The position numbers and the translations under genes are program-made. Positions 35,474 to 43,462 of a stretch of DNA of 64,000 nucleotides are shown in pieces. The DNA lies in the NCBI RefSeq assembly GCF_002944405.1, contig NZ_CP024307.1:2872501-2936500 (forward strand), in the 5' to 3' direction. Numbering within the stretch: the first letter of the stretch is position 1; each line of letters opens with the position of its first letter. Under the pieces are notes generated by a model. The model searched no databases. It saw only the letters and a program-made list of their open reading frames with translations, and was not told the DNA's origin. Origin of the DNA: Sinorhizobium fredii. GTDB taxonomy: Bacteria > Pseudomonadota > Alphaproteobacteria > Rhizobiales > Rhizobiaceae.

Positions 35474-36289
35474 TCAGCCGAGGATGGCATCCAGCAGGCG
35501 GCGCTCGAACACGGCGAGACCCGGATCGCCATGGCGCCGCGGATGCTCCGTCGGAATTTCGAGATCGAGCGCCACCCTGCCGCCGTCGAGGACAATCACC
35601 CGGTCGGCCAGATGCACCGCCTCGCTGACATCATGGGTCACCAGGACCGCCGTGAATCCCAACTCCCGCCAGACCCGGCTGACGAGTTCCTGCATCGTGA
35701 TGCGCGTCAATGCGTCGAGCGCACCGAGCGGTTCGTCGAAAACCAGCAGACCCGGGCGGCTGACGAGCGAGCGAGCGAGCGCCACCCGTTGCCGCTGGCC
35801 GCCGGAGAGCCGCGCCGGCCATTGATCCGCCTTGTCGGTCAATTGTACGTCGTCCAGCGCCATTAGCGCTTTCACGCGCGCCGTATCCTTGTCGATATCC
35901 TGGCCGAGGCCAACCGCCACATTGTCGACCACCCTCGCCCAGGGAAGCAGCCGAGGCTCCTGGAAGACGATGCGCGCATTGGCCTCCACCGTGTTTCCCG
36001 ATCGATCGGCGAAGCGAAGCGAGCCGGCGGTCGGGCGGTCCAGCCCGACGAGCAGGCGCAACAAGGTACTTTTGCCGCAGCCGCTCTTGCCGACGATCGC
36101 CAGGAACTGCCCGGCCAGGACGTCAAGGTCGATGCCACGAAGGACCCGGTTTTGACCGAAGGATTGCTCGACCCGCCGCAGCTCGATCGAGACCGCTTCG
36201 GTCGCTGCGGCGGAGACCGTTCGCCCCTGTTCTCCCAAGGGTTCGACAGTGCCTTGGCGCCCCTCGAACCTGCTGACATAGCCGCTCAT
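35474..36289 (-). CDS. ssuB: Aliphatic sulfonate ABC transporter ATPase (SsuB)
   Basis: ATPase of 271 residues with an N-terminal extension of about 30 residues. Walker [12 protein letters not shown]-loop [10 protein letters not shown], signature [15 protein letters not shown], Walker [14 protein letters not shown] and switch histidine [11 protein letters not shown] are all present, and the PRLLPW form of the Q-loop is typical of the SsuB/TauB group. It powers sulfonate import and lies 9 bp after ssuC. Genes run ssuA, ssuD, ssuC, ssuB on the minus strand. Confidence 0.9.
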   Translation of the reverse strand: MSGYVSRFEGRQGTVEPLGEQGRTVSAAATEAVSIELRRVEQSFGQNRVLRGIDLDVLAGQFLAIVGKSGCGKSTLLRLLVGLDRPTAGSLRFADRSGNTVEANARIVFQEPRLLPWARVVDNVAVGLGQDIDKDTARVKALMALDDVQLTDKADQWPARLSGGQRQRVALARSLVSRPGLLVFDEPLGALDALTRITMQELVSRVWRELGFTAVLVTHDVSEAVHLADRVIVLDGGRVALDLEIPTEHPRRHGDPGLAVFERRLLDAILG

Positions 36290-36298
36290 GCTGGCCTC

Positions 36299-37135
36299 CT
36301 ATTTCTGATAGACCGGGTTCCAGGACAGGGCATTACGCTCCAGGGCCCTCGCAATCACGTCGGCGAGCTTGCCAAGCGCCGCGTAGATGAGCAGTGACAG
36401 AACCACCACGTCCGTCATCATGAATTCTCGCGCCTGATTCGCCATATGGCCGATCCCGGATGATGCGGCGATCGACTCCGAGACGATGAGCGTCAGCCAC
36501 ATGATGCCGAGCGCATAACGCAGTCCGACGAATATCGAAGGCAGGGCGCCGGGCAGGATGACCTTCCTGAACAGTGTCCAGCCGCTCATTCCGTAGATCC
36601 GGCCCATCTCGATCAGCTCGCGGTCGACGTTCCTGACGCCGTGAAAGGTGTTGAGATAGATTGGAAAAAGCACGCCCAAAGACGTGAGGAACAGCTTCGA
36701 TTCCTCGCCGATCCCGAACCAGAGGATTACCAGCGGGATCATGGCCAGATGCGGAATGGTCCTGAGCATCTGCAGCGAGGTGTCCGTCAATTGCTCGGAA
36801 AGCTTGGAGACGCCGTTCGCAATGCCAAGCAGCAGACCGATCGTTCCGCCGACGATAAGTCCGGCCAGGGCGCGCGCGCCCGAAACTGCCACGTTATGAA
36901 GCAGCGCGCCGGAGAGCAATTGCTCGACGAAGGCGGCTGCCACATCCGTCGGCGCCGGCATGATCCGCGTCGAAATCCAGCCGAGCGACGAAAATAACTG
37001 CCACACCAGAACCAGGACGATCGGCACGGCATAGGGCAAGAGCCCCTCCAGACGGATCCGCCGCGCCGGTGGGGCCGGCAAGACCCAGCTCCGTCTTTGC
37101 CGCGGGCGATCGCTTGCAACGTCGTATGCGGTCAT
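36299..37135 (-). CDS. ssuC: Aliphatic sulfonate ABC transporter permease (SsuC)
   Basis: Inner-membrane permease of 278 residues with about six hydrophobic helices and the ssuC/tauC signatures YLNTFHGVRNVDRELIEMGR and LRYALGIMWLTLIVSES. ATG 37135 is preceded by AAGGAG at 6 bases; an apparent frame continuing upstream is inside the ssuD gap and is not used. It follows ssuD by 53 bp. Confidence 0.9.
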   Translation of the reverse strand: MTAYDVASDRPRQRRSWVLPAPPARRIRLEGLLPYAVPIVLVLVWQLFSSLGWISTRIMPAPTDVAAAFVEQLLSGALLHNVAVSGARALAGLIVGGTIGLLLGIANGVSKLSEQLTDTSLQMLRTIPHLAMIPLVILWFGIGEESKLFLTSLGVLFPIYLNTFHGVRNVDRELIEMGRIYGMSGWTLFRKVILPGALPSIFVGLRYALGIMWLTLIVSESIAASSGIGHMANQAREFMMTDVVVLSLLIYAALGKLADVIARALERNALSWNPVYQK

Positions 37136-37188
37136 ATTCTTCTCCTTCTCGATTGGCGAGCGCGGCCCGCACGGATTCCCGTTCGGGA

Positions 37189-38358
37189 TCAGGAGCCGGC
37201 GACGACTCGCAGATTGCCTCCATGGCCACCGCCAGCGAAAAGCGGCTGTTCTCCGAAGGACGAGCGGACCTGGTTGCGCGGACCAGCAAGGCCGATTTCC
37301 GGAAAGAGCAGTTCGGAAACCCGATAGACCTCCTCGAGATGGGGATAACCGGAGGCGATCACCGTATCGATGCCGATTTCCTGGTATTCCCGGAGGCGGG
37401 CGGCCACCGTCTTTGGCGAGCCGACAAGCGCGGTCCCGGCGCCCGAGCGGACGAGGCCGATGCCGGCCCAAAGGTTGGGCGACACTTCGAGCCTGTCTCG
37501 ACGGCCGCCGTGCAGCGCCCGCATGCGAGCCTGGCCGACGGAATCGGAGTTCCGGGCAAATCCTTCCTGGGCAGCGGCAATCGTCTCGTCCGAGAGCTTG
37601 GAGATCAGCCGGTCGGCGGCAGCCCAGGCCTCCTCGTCGGTCTCGCGGACGATGAAGTGCAGGCGAATGCCGAAGGTCACCTCCCGCCCCTTGTCGAACG
37701 CGGCCTTGCGGACCGTGGCAATCTTTTCCGCGACCTGGGCCGGCGTCTCGCCCCAGGTCAGGTATTTGTCGACCACGCCCGTCGAAAATTCGATCGCGGC
37801 ATCCGACGATCCGCCGAAATAGAGCGGCGGGCGCGGCTGCTGTACCGACGGGAAGCCAAGCTGTGCTTCGTGCGCCTTTATGTATTTGCCGTCGAGATGC
37901 GCCTTGCCTGTCTCGAGGAGCTGGTTGAAGACCTGGAAGAACTCCTCGGCATGCGCATAGCGTTCGTCATGCGGCAGGAAGACGCCGTCGCCGGCAAGCT
38001 CCTTGGCACTTCCGCCCGCGACGATATTGAGGAGCAGCCGCCCCCTCGAGACGCGGTCGAGCGTCGCGGCGAGCCGCGCGTAGTAGGCGGGCGAAGCGAT
38101 GCCGGGTCGTATGGCCACGAGAAACTTCAGGTTCTCCGTGGAGGCCGCGAGGTGTGCTGCAAGGATGAAGGATTCCTCGCAGGCGACCCCGGTCGGAATG
38201 AGCACGCCGGAGTAACCCAGCCGGTCCGCCGCCGTGGCGATCTCGCGAAAATAGCCGATGTCCGCAGGGCGGCTCAGATCATCGGAGCCGAGATAGGCGC
38301 CATCGCCGGAGGTCGGGATGAACCAGAGGAAATCGAGTGGTTTGTCTGTCTTTGTCAT
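37189..38358 (-). CDS. ssuD: FMNH2-dependent alkanesulfonate monooxygenase (SsuD)
   Basis: Luciferase-like monooxygenase of 389 residues. It matches SsuD through its length: [84 protein letters not shown] and [13 protein letters not shown] [12 protein letters not shown] with the [11 protein letters not shown] end motif. It releases sulfite from C1-C14-type sulfonates with FMNH2 and oxygen in the cytoplasm. The C-terminal tail is longer and Gly-rich. The flavin reductase at 33278-33826 is the probable partner. Confidence 0.92.
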   Translation of the reverse strand: MTKTDKPLDFLWFIPTSGDGAYLGSDDLSRPADIGYFREIATAADRLGYSGVLIPTGVACEESFILAAHLAASTENLKFLVAIRPGIASPAYYARLAATLDRVSRGRLLLNIVAGGSAKELAGDGVFLPHDERYAHAEEFFQVFNQLLETGKAHLDGKYIKAHEAQLGFPSVQQPRPPLYFGGSSDAAIEFSTGVVDKYLTWGETPAQVAEKIATVRKAAFDKGREVTFGIRLHFIVRETDEEAWAAADRLISKLSDETIAAAQEGFARNSDSVGQARMRALHGGRRDRLEVSPNLWAGIGLVRSGAGTALVGSPKTVAARLREYQEIGIDTVIASGYPHLEEVYRVSELLFPEIGLAGPRNQVRSSFGEQPLFAGGGHGGNLRVVAGS

Positions 38359-38385
38359 GGCCTGATCCTTTCAGCGTGCGGCGTT

Positions 38386-39348
38386 TCAGCTTGCCTTCGG
38401 TCGCCAGGCGACGTCGGCGATCGTCAGGGTCTTCGGCAGGATGCCGAGGCCATGGAATTCGTCCGCGAGCGCCTGCTGGTAGGTCAGCGCGTCATCCGAC
38501 AGGGGCGCCACCTTGCTGAGGTCGGCCCCCTTTCGCGTCAGGATCGTTCGGGTCACCTCGGTTGGAATGCCGGTGATCTCCGCGAGCGCCGGAACGGTCT
38601 CATCGAGATTGGCCTGCGCCCAGGCTCCGACCTTGGCCAGTTCATCAATCACCTCGGCGATGACCTCCGGCTCGGAGGCGGTGAAATCGCCATTGCCGAA
38701 GAAGAAGCTCCAGTTGTCGACGATGCCTTCCGCCGTGGTCAGGACCCGTGTCCGCGGATCCGCCTCGGCAACGGCAAAATAGGGGTCCCATATCGCCCAG
38801 GCGTCGATACCTCCGGTCTTGAAGGCGGCCGCCGCGTCTGGCGGGGCGAGATCGGCCGCTTCGATGTCGTCGGTCGTCAGGCCGACTTTGCGCAGCGCCT
38901 TGACTGTGAAATTATGGGCGCTGGAACCGCGCTTGAAAGCGATCTTCTTCCCCTTCAGCTCCTCGAGCGCAGTGATCGGCGAATCCTTCGGCACGAGGAT
39001 GGCGGAGCCCGATGGCGTGCCCTTGTAGCTCCCGACGTAAAGAAGATTGGCCCCGGCAGCCTGGGCGAAAAGCGGCGGAACGTCGCCGGTCGGACCGAAG
39101 TCGAGCGAGCCGGCGCCGAGTGCCTCGAGGAGCGGCGGGCCCGAAGTGAACTCGGCCCAGCTCACCGTCAGGCCGCGTTCAGCAAGCCGCTTCTCCAGCG
39201 CGCCGGTACGCTTCGCCAAGGCGAGCACGCCGTTTTTCTGCCAGCCGATACGAAACTCCTTTGCCGCCCTTGCCTGCCGGATGTTCGGCGCGCTCAAGGC
39301 CGCGGCGGTTGCGCCGATGAGCGCGAGGGTCTGCCTGCGAGTGATCAT
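38386..39348 (-). CDS. ssuA: Sulfonate ABC transporter binding protein (SsuA)
   Basis: Periplasmic protein of 320 residues with a twin-arginine signal (TRRQTLALIGATAAALSA). The mature region shows the SsuA pattern: FRIGWQKNGVLALAKRTGALEKRL, FTSGPPLLEALGAGSLDFG, and TGDVPPLFAQAAG. It is the first gene of the ssuADCB operon, downstream of an AT-rich candidate operator at 39407-39422. Confidence 0.9.
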   Translation of the reverse strand: MITRRQTLALIGATAAALSAPNIRQARAAKEFRIGWQKNGVLALAKRTGALEKRLAERGLTVSWAEFTSGPPLLEALGAGSLDFGPTGDVPPLFAQAAGANLLYVGSYKGTPSGSAILVPKDSPITALEELKGKKIAFKRGSSAHNFTVKALRKVGLTTDDIEAADLAPPDAAAAFKTGGIDAWAIWDPYFAVAEADPRTRVLTTAEGIVDNWSFFFGNGDFTASEPEVIAEVIDELAKVGAWAQANLDETVPALAEITGIPTEVTRTILTRKGADLSKVAPLSDDALTYQQALADEFHGLGILPKTLTIADVAWRPKAS

Positions 39349-39706
39349 TTTCCACCTCTGTCTGGTCGCTGAGGAACAATGCAGTTCGGGAGAATGATAA
39401 GATAGTCTATAAATTTACTAAGGAAACTTGTTCCAAAAAGTCCCTCGCCGGTGGAGATTATCGTTACTCCCGGACGCAAGACGCGAATGGATTGCTGCAA
39501 CTCCAGAAGACGAACGGCAGCCTTGTGGCGCAAACCGCCCACTTGAGCACCAAGCTGAGCGGCTGCATCCCCCCTAGCCACCAGCGTTGCCATTCGCTAC
39601 GGCATGGCTCTGGTCGTGCAGCACGATGATTATGTCGTAGACAGGCGCAACTCGCGTCGCTGCAAAATCTAATATCCGGCTTCCATACCAACTAGGGTCG
39701 CAAGCA
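39349..39706. other. Divergent intergenic region between ssuA and the FAD/GcvT gene
   Basis: 358 bp without a convincing gene. The ssuA-proximal part (39380-39430) is AT-rich and holds the candidate operator below. The rest has short open frames on both strands without start signals. TAATAT at 39670-39675 could be a -10 element for the FAD/GcvT gene, but no matching -35 was seen. Confidence 0.5.
39407..39422. promoter_or_regulatory. AT-rich candidate operator upstream of ssuA
   Basis: On the minus strand CTTAGTAAATTTATAG, which resembles the element before the Rrf2 gene (31274-31291) and contains the short palindrome TAAATTTA. It is 59 bp upstream of the ssuA start. Confidence 0.4.
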
Positions 39707-42268
39707 ATGGCAGAGTTTCCGCAAAGGGCGAAGGTCGTAATCATCGGTCTGGGTGGCATCGTTGGCGCGTCGATCGCCCATCACCTGATCGAGCGTGGCT
39801 GGGACGATATCGTCGGCATCGACAAGTCGGGCATCCCGACCGACATCGGCTCGACGGCGCATGCCTCCGACTTCTGCTACACGACGAGCCACGACTTTCT
39901 CTCGGTTTGGACGACGCAGTATTCGATCGACTTCTTCGAGAAGATGGGCCACTACGCCCGCATCGGCGGCCTGGAAGTCGCACGCACCGGCGACGACATC
40001 TGGATGGAGGAGATCAAGCGCAAGCTTTCCTCTGCCAAGGCCTTCGGCACTCGCGCGCACTATGTCTCGCCGGCCGAAATCAAGAAAATGTTCCCGTTGA
40101 TCGAGGAAGATCAGGTCATGGGCGGCATGTTCGATCCGGATGCCGGCCTCGTCGTCCCGCGCTCGCAGACGGTTGCCGGCAAGCTGGTCGATGCGGCGGA
40201 AAAGTCCGGCAAGCTGCAGGTCTTCGGCAATACGCCGGCAACGTCGCTCCTCGTCGAGAACGGCCGCATCAAGGGCGTGGTCACGCATCGCGGCACGATC
40301 ATGGCCGACCATGTCATCGTCTGCGCCGGCATCTGGGGTCGCCTGATCGCCGAAATGGTCGGCGAAGACCTGCCGGTCATGCCGGTCGACCATCCGCTGA
40401 CCTTCTTCGGCCCCTATAACGAATTCGAAGGCACCGGCAAGGAAATCGGCTTCCCGCTGCTGCGCGACCAGGGCAACTCCGCCTATATGCGCGACACCGG
40501 CGACCCGAAGACCACCGAAGGCGGCCAGATCGAGTGGGGCTACTACGAGGCCACCAATCCGCGCCTCTGCCATCCGCGCGACATTCTCGAGAAGCACGAG
40601 GCACGCCTGTCGCCCTCGCAGCGCGATCTCGAGATGGAGCAGATCATCGAACCGCTCGAGCGCGCCATGGAACTGACGCCGATCCTCGGCGAGCTTGGCT
40701 ATAACGAGGGCCACTCCTTCAACGGCCTGCTGCAGGTATCGGCCGCCGGCGGCCCCTCCTGCGGCGAGAGCCAGAAGGTGCGCGGCCTCTGGTATTGCGT
40801 CGCCATCTGGGTGAAGGACGGACCGGGCTACGGCAAGCTGATCGCCGACTGGATGACGGACGGGCGCACCGAGATCGACCATGCCTCGATCGACTATGCA
40901 CGCTTCTACCCGCACCAGCTCGAGGAGAAATTCATCGAGGGCCGCTGCTTCGAGGCGGCACAGAAGATCTATTTCCCGGCCGTGCATACGCGCGAGCCCT
41001 ATGCGAGCGGCCGCAACGTCAAGCGCTCGCCCTTCTACGAGCGCGAGAAGGAGCTCGGCGGTTACTTCATGGAGCTCGGCGGCTGGGAGCGCGCCCACGG
41101 CTATGCCGCCAACGAGCACCTCCTGGAAAGATACGGCAACCGGGTTCCAGTGCGCGAGAACGAGTGGGACAACCGCCATTTCTGGCGCGTCTCCAATGCC
41201 GAGCATCTGGCGATGAGCGAGGATTGCGGCATCGTCAACCTCTCGCACTTCCACATGGTCGACATCGAAGGTCCGGACCATGTGGAGCTTCTCGAGTGGC
41301 TTTGCGCCGCCAAGATCGGCGGAGACGGCAATATCGGCAAGGGCATCTACACCCACTTCCTCGATGACGAGGGGATGGTCAGGGCCGACTTCACGGTCTT
41401 CCGCATGGCCGACCGCTGCCGTCTCGTGAACGGCGCCGATGCCGGCCCGCGCGACTTCCACTACATGCGCCGTGTCGCGGAAGACCGGGGCCTCGACGTC
41501 ACCATTACCGACGTTTCGGAGAAGTTCGTCACCATCGGCATCTGGGGCCCCAATGCCCGCCAGACGCTGAAGAAGGTGGTTGCCGATCCGGCCGGCCTCG
41601 ATCCTGAGAACTTCCCCTTCGCCGCGATCAAGCCGATCGAGATCGCCGGCAAGCCGGTTTCGGCCTTCCGCATCTCCTATGTCGGCGAGCAAGGCTGGGA
41701 ATTGCACATGAAGTATGAGGACGGCCTGGCGGTCTGGGATGCGCTGCGCACCACCGGCGTCATGGCCTTCGGCGTCGAGACCTATGCGAACTCGCGGCGC
41801 ATGGAAAAGAGCCTGCGCCTGCAGAACGCGGATCTTCTCACCCAGTACAATCTCATCGAGGCCGACCTTGCCCGTCCGAAGGTCAAGGAAGCGGACTTCC
41901 GCGGCAAGGCGAAGCATCTGGAGTACAAGGCGCGCGAGCATCAGCCCGCCATGCTCTGCACGCTCGTCATGACCGAGAACACCGACAGGAACGGCATTAA
42001 GCGCTACCCGGTCGGCAACCTGCCGGTCATGGACCCGGAAACCGGTGAGGTGCTGATCGACGAACTCGGCCGCCGCTCCTACACCACCTCCATCGCCTAC
42101 GGCCCGACGATCGGCAAGAACATCGCGCTCGCCTATCTGCCCTGGGCCTATTGCCAGGAAGGTCGCAAGCTGAACGTCGAATATTTCGCCGAGACCTATC
42201 CGGTCGAGGTCGCAGGTGTCGGCTACAAGCCGCTCTACGACCCGGAAAACCTCAAGCCGCGCAGCTAG
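39707..42268 (+). CDS. FAD-dependent demethylase fused to a GcvT domain (dimethylglycine/sarcosine dehydrogenase-like)
   Basis: Protein of 853 residues. The N-terminal FAD oxidoreductase domain (about 1-370) opens with VVIIGLGGIVGASIAHHLIERG and contains GSTAHASDF, where many relatives have a covalently flavinylated GSTWHAAG. An FAO_M linker follows, then GCV_T and GCV_T_C folate-binding domains (about 430-850), with MFRISYVGEQGWELH-type and GVETYANSRRMEKSLRL motifs. Such enzymes oxidise an N-methyl group and pass the one-carbon unit to tetrahydrofolate. The substrate (sarcosine, dimethylglycine, or a betaine derivative) is not clear from sequence. It stands alone with its own terminator. Confidence 0.87.
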   Translation: MAEFPQRAKVVIIGLGGIVGASIAHHLIERGWDDIVGIDKSGIPTDIGSTAHASDFCYTTSHDFLSVWTTQYSIDFFEKMGHYARIGGLEVARTGDDIWMEEIKRKLSSAKAFGTRAHYVSPAEIKKMFPLIEEDQVMGGMFDPDAGLVVPRSQTVAGKLVDAAEKSGKLQVFGNTPATSLLVENGRIKGVVTHRGTIMADHVIVCAGIWGRLIAEMVGEDLPVMPVDHPLTFFGPYNEFEGTGKEIGFPLLRDQGNSAYMRDTGDPKTTEGGQIEWGYYEATNPRLCHPRDILEKHEARLSPSQRDLEMEQIIEPLERAMELTPILGELGYNEGHSFNGLLQVSAAGGPSCGESQKVRGLWYCVAIWVKDGPGYGKLIADWMTDGRTEIDHASIDYARFYPHQLEEKFIEGRCFEAAQKIYFPAVHTREPYASGRNVKRSPFYEREKELGGYFMELGGWERAHGYAANEHLLERYGNRVPVRENEWDNRHFWRVSNAEHLAMSEDCGIVNLSHFHMVDIEGPDHVELLEWLCAAKIGGDGNIGKGIYTHFLDDEGMVRADFTVFRMADRCRLVNGADAGPRDFHYMRRVAEDRGLDVTITDVSEKFVTIGIWGPNARQTLKKVVADPAGLDPENFPFAAIKPIEIAGKPVSAFRISYVGEQGWELHMKYEDGLAVWDALRTTGVMAFGVETYANSRRMEKSLRLQNADLLTQYNLIEADLARPKVKEADFRGKAKHLEYKAREHQPAMLCTLVMTENTDRNGIKRYPVGNLPVMDPETGEVLIDELGRRSYTTSIAYGPTIGKNIALAYLPWAYCQEGRKLNVEYFAETYPVEVAGVGYKPLYDPENLKPRS

Positions 42269-42294
42269 CGTTTCCGAAGGGCCTAATAGCGAAC

Positions 42295-42328
42295 AAGCGA
42301 GCCTCTCCAGCCGGAGGCTCGCTTTTTT
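42295..42328 (+). terminator. Intrinsic terminator after the FAD/GcvT gene
   Basis: Perfect 11-bp stem AAGCGAGCCTC / GAGGCTCGCTT with an 8-base loop, ending in a run of six T (42323-42328), 27 bp after the stop codon. Confidence 0.9.
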
Positions 42329-42515
42329 ACTGTGCTGTTCCCCGCGGTTTGGCCGAGCCGCGTCTACCGGGTTTCAGCGCCGATCAGCACGAAGGCTGAA
42401 AAGAGCCTTCGTGCCGCAGCACGCGGCGCTGCTTCATCGCTGTGACAAGCACAGGGACGAGGACGAGAAGCATCCAACAAGGTCCAATTTGCGCTACTGT
42501 CGCGTACTGTGGCAT

Positions 42516-42539
42516 CTGATAGGACGCGCGGCGCTGCAG
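42516..42539. repeat. Short intergenic repeat, copy 1
   Basis: 24-bp unit containing GACGCGCGGCGCTG. It matches the copy at 59844-59867 at 22 of 24 positions. Both are outside genes. This kind of unit is common between genes in Sinorhizobium. Confidence 0.6.
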
Positions 42540-42568
42540 AGGCACCTCGCGCGGGTCCCCGTCTCCAG

Positions 42569-43378
42569 ATGGCGATCGGCTCCATGGGACCACGTTGGAC
42601 GCATTTGGCTGCGGCTTTTCTTCTCGGCGCCAGCACCGCCGCGACACAGGATCCTGTTGCCGTGGACCTCCAACTGGTCCTCGCCGTCGACGTATCCTAT
42701 TCGATTGGATTGGACGAACTGCAGCTTCAACGGACGGGCTATGTGGAGGCGTTTCGCAGGCCAGAGATAATGAGGGCGATAGGGACGGGGCGGCTCGGCA
42801 GGATTGCCGTGACCTATGTTGAGTGGGGCGGCAAGGCCGTCCAGGTGCTGCCCTGGACGCTGATCGAGGACCGGCAGAGTGCGGCACAGTTTGCCGAGGC
42901 CTTGCGCCGCCAGCCGATCCGACGGATCTCGTTCACCTCCATCTCCAATGTGCTTGCCTTCGCGCGCAGGCTTGTTCACTTGAGCCCCTATCGGGGAAGC
43001 CGGCGCGTCATCGACATATCGGGCGATGGACCCAACAATGCCGGGGTACCGGCGCCGGTTGCCCGCAACAGCACCGTTGCCCAAGGGATCGTCATCGACG
43101 GGCTGGCGATCATGTTGAGAGACACGCCGGATTCGGCCTCGATCCCGGATCTCGATGCCTATTACAGGCAGTGCGTCGTCGGCGGAGAAGGGGCGTTCGT
43201 CATGAAAGTGTCGGAGGCCAGCCAATTCTCAGCCGCTATTCTGGCCAAGCTCACGGCCGAGATTTCGGGACTGAAAGTCAGCGGCGCCAGGCAGCCCCGT
43301 CCGGAGCCTGCCGAATATGCACAGTCCTACAATTGCTTTATAGGCGAAGAGATGCAGGAGCGTTCCATCGGAAGATAG
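42569..43378 (+). CDS. VWA-domain protein of the DUF1194 type, exported
   Basis: Protein of 269 residues with a likely signal peptide (THLAAAFLLGASTAAT) and then a von Willebrand A-like domain: LVLAVDVSYSIGLDEL supplies the DxSxS metal site, and VIDISGDGPNNAG the second. The family is widespread in rhizobia and of unknown function. ATG 42569 or 42584 are both possible; an earlier in-frame start would fall within the repeat copy at 42516-42539 and is rejected. It faces the tynA gene tail to tail. Confidence 0.75.
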   Translation: MAIGSMGPRWTHLAAAFLLGASTAATQDPVAVDLQLVLAVDVSYSIGLDELQLQRTGYVEAFRRPEIMRAIGTGRLGRIAVTYVEWGGKAVQVLPWTLIEDRQSAAQFAEALRRQPIRRISFTSISNVLAFARRLVHLSPYRGSRRVIDISGDGPNNAGVPAPVARNSTVAQGIVIDGLAIMLRDTPDSASIPDLDAYYRQCVVGGEGAFVMKVSEASQFSAAILAKLTAEISGLKVSGARQPRPEPAEYAQSYNCFIGEEMQERSIGR

Positions 43379-43424
43379 GACTCCTGTCGCGCTTGTCGGC
43401 AGCCGACCTTGGAGGTCGAGAGTA

Positions 43425-43452
43425 TCAAAGGCGCCCCCCAAGGCGCCTTTGA
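43425..43452. terminator. Hairpin between convergent genes, possible bidirectional terminator
   Basis: TCAAAGGCGCC and GGCGCCTTTGA form a perfect 11-bp stem with a 6-base loop, located between the stops of the VWA gene (43378) and tynA (43463). There is no T-run beyond the stem on either side, so the activity is uncertain. Confidence 0.55.
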
Positions 43453-43462
43453 CGACAGGCGG

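Noticed and set aside
37069..39372. A long plus-strand open frame opposite ssuD and ssuA
   Set aside because: Low-complexity Arg/Gly/Asp-rich translation typical of antisense frames; ssuD and ssuA on the other strand are clear.
39692..41941. A 749-codon open frame on the minus strand opposite the FAD/GcvT gene
   Set aside because: High GC with codon bias leaves the antisense frame open. It has no ribosome binding site or family motifs, while the plus strand encodes a well-conserved enzyme.
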